A DNA stretch of 6,848 bases from Sulfuricurvum sp. Its GTDB lineage: Bacteria > Campylobacterota > Campylobacteria > Campylobacterales > Sulfurimonadaceae. The position numbers and the translations under genes are program-made. The stretch spans positions 1 to 6,848 of the forward strand of contig JACXUE010000067.1 in assembly GCA_014764075.1 (NCBI GenBank), in the 5' to 3' direction. The notes beneath the pieces were generated by a model. The model saw only the letters and a list, made by a program, of their open reading frames with translations. It was not told where the DNA came from and ran no database searches. Below, in pieces: positions 5,905 through 6,848 of this stretch (its first letter is position 1; each line of letters starts with the position of its first letter).

Positions 5905-6848
5905 TATTTAACTCCGTTACTTAGTTTTTCGAGGGCGAAAATGCGCTCGTTTCGTTGGTTCTTGACCATTTGAAGATTGAGAACTTTCTCAATCTGTTGG
6001 GATTGCTTGATGATCACATCGGACATTGACGCGAGGTGCTCATGGTAGCGACCCTCATAATTTTTATATATTTGATCTGCTAATTCCAGCTCTTTTTCCA
6101 AACTTTTGATTTGTCCATTTAAACTGTCGATTTCTGTACGAATTTTGTCATATTGTAGTGCAATCCCTTTGCGAGCCAATTCTATCTGAGTGGACGTTTT
6201 GAGTTTTTCGATACGGGCTTTCTCAAGAGAATTTTGATCGATTTCTCCGTTGAAAAGATTCCACGTGAGGCGAGCTCCTATCGTGAAAGATTTGTGATCG
6301 TTGAAATCACCCAAAAAAGTGTCGTCGGCACTGGATGCTTCGGCAAATGCTCCGATTTGCGGCAAGAAGGGAGCATAGGCGAGATCGACCATTTTCTCCC
6401 GAATTTCCAAACCGCGAGACCCTTTTTTTAGATCGATATTGTTGGCGAGTACGTCACTCTCGCTGATCTGCGAAGCGGGATAATCGGAGGTAGGAAGCTC
6501 AATCTCGGTGACGGGAGTGTTAAGGAGAAAGCTGAGGTAGTGATAGAGGAGCTTTTGATTTGCCTCCATCTCGGCAATGCTTCGCTCGACGTTGGCTTTA
6601 CGCGCTTGAACTTCGAGTAAATCCACTTTTTTGGCGTACCCCTCTTGGATCATCATTTGGGTGGTTTGTTCCAACGTTGAGATGTTTTTGTGGATCGTTT
6701 TCATATGGTTGATGGAGTTTTGGAGCAATGCCATATCGTAATAGCTTTTGCGGGTTTCGTAGATTTTTTCCGTTTTCACTTTTGTAGCATCGAGTTTTTT
6801 GATCTGCTCCATTTTGAGGCTGATGTCACCGTATGCGCTCAGTTTTCC
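5904..6848 (-). CDS. TolC-family outer-membrane efflux protein, 5' end cut by the window edge
   Basis: This is the outer-membrane channel of the tripartite pump; it would form the trimeric tunnel that carries substrate from the adaptor and permease to the outside. The frame is open to the window edge, so the 314 visible residues lack the N-terminus and signal peptide; TolC-family proteins are usually 420-480 residues, so roughly 100-150 are missing. The methionine at 6812 is internal: 12 in-frame codons precede it and run to the edge. Visible hallmarks are a helical segment with VDLLEVQARKANVE (visible residues 75-88), the repeat-boundary strand with APFLPQIGAF (about 159-168), the strand TWNLFNGE (about 195-202), and a long C-terminal helical region rich in Q, E, K and L with ASMSDVI (about 273-279). 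It ends in TAA overlapping the adaptor ATG by one base. Family assignment is firm; substrate is not inferable. Confidence 0.9.
   Translation of the reverse strand, partial: GKLSAYGDISLKMEQIKKLDATKVKTEKIYETRKSYYDMALLQNSINHMKTIHKNISTLEQTTQMMIQEGYAKKVDLLEVQARKANVERSIAEMEANQKLLYHYLSFLLNTPVTEIELPTSDYPASQISESDVLANNIDLKKGSRGLEIREKMVDLAYAPFLPQIGAFAEASSADDTFLGDFNDHKSFTIGARLTWNLFNGEIDQNSLEKARIEKLKTSTQIELARKGIALQYDKIRTEIDSLNGQIKSLEKELELADQIYKNYEGRYHEHLASMSDVIIKQSQQIEKVLNLQMVKNQRNERIFALEKLSNGVK
5912..5915 (-). promoter_or_regulatory. Shine-Dalgarno GGAG for the adaptor gene
   Basis: GGAG lies 7 nt upstream of the adaptor ATG at 5904, inside the last codons of the TolC-family gene. The stop and start share a base (TAATG), the usual layout for translational coupling. 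This supports 5904 as the adaptor start. Confidence 0.7.

Larger units (their letters stand above)
3..6848 (-). other. Probable single operon: tripartite RND efflux pump plus FapA-family gene
   Basis: All five genes lie on the same strand. The junctions, in transcription order, are a 1-nt overlap (TAATG at 5904), an 8-nt gap (5111-5118), a 1-nt overlap (TAATG at 3521) and a 3-nt gap (1809-1811). No room exists for an internal intergenic promoter or terminator, and each internal start has a GGAG-type Shine-Dalgarno sequence. The promoter and the 5' end of the operon lie beyond 6848. The transcript may continue past the left edge, because only 2 nt follow the last stop. Confidence 0.8.

Noticed and set aside
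6810..6812. ATG at 6812 as the start of the TolC-family gene
   Set aside because: The frame continues upstream to the window edge, and the protein would lack a signal peptide and the first part of the TolC fold.

Overview
The window is a single minus-strand gene cluster that reads from right to left: the end of a TolC-type outer-membrane channel gene (cut by the right edge), a small periplasmic adaptor, an RND-superfamily inner-membrane permease carried as two adjacent half-size genes, and a FapA/DUF342 protein that ends at the left edge. Gaps are 8 nt or less and two junctions overlap by one base (TAATG), so this is almost certainly one transcription unit. Its promoter lies beyond position 6848. 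No terminator, RNA gene, repeat array, insertion sequence or CRISPR is visible, and no non-coding stretch is longer than 8 nt.

The organism is probably a sulfur-oxidising member of the Campylobacterota (Sulfuricurvum or Sulfurimonas-like). This is inferred from a GC content judged by eye to be in the mid-40s, the style of the proteins, and the tight operon packing. It is not proved by any marker gene.

Layout: 6848-5904 TolC-family protein (5' end missing); 5904-5119 adaptor with signal peptide, split lipoyl domain, helical hairpin and beta-barrel; 5110-3521 permease N-half (TM1 to TM6 plus the first porter loop); 3521-1812 permease C-half (TM7 to TM12 plus the second porter loop); 1808-3 FapA-family protein with a GTG start.

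The first four genes supply the three parts of a Gram-negative tripartite efflux pump spanning both membranes. The substrate cannot be read from the sequence. The most interesting feature is the permease: the break falls exactly in the cytoplasmic linker between the two pseudo-symmetric halves, each half has its full set of membrane segments, and the second gene has its own Shine-Dalgarno sequence and a stop/start overlap. If real, the proton relay is assembled from two polypeptides. The other point of interest is a FapA-family gene translationally linked to the 3' end of an efflux operon.
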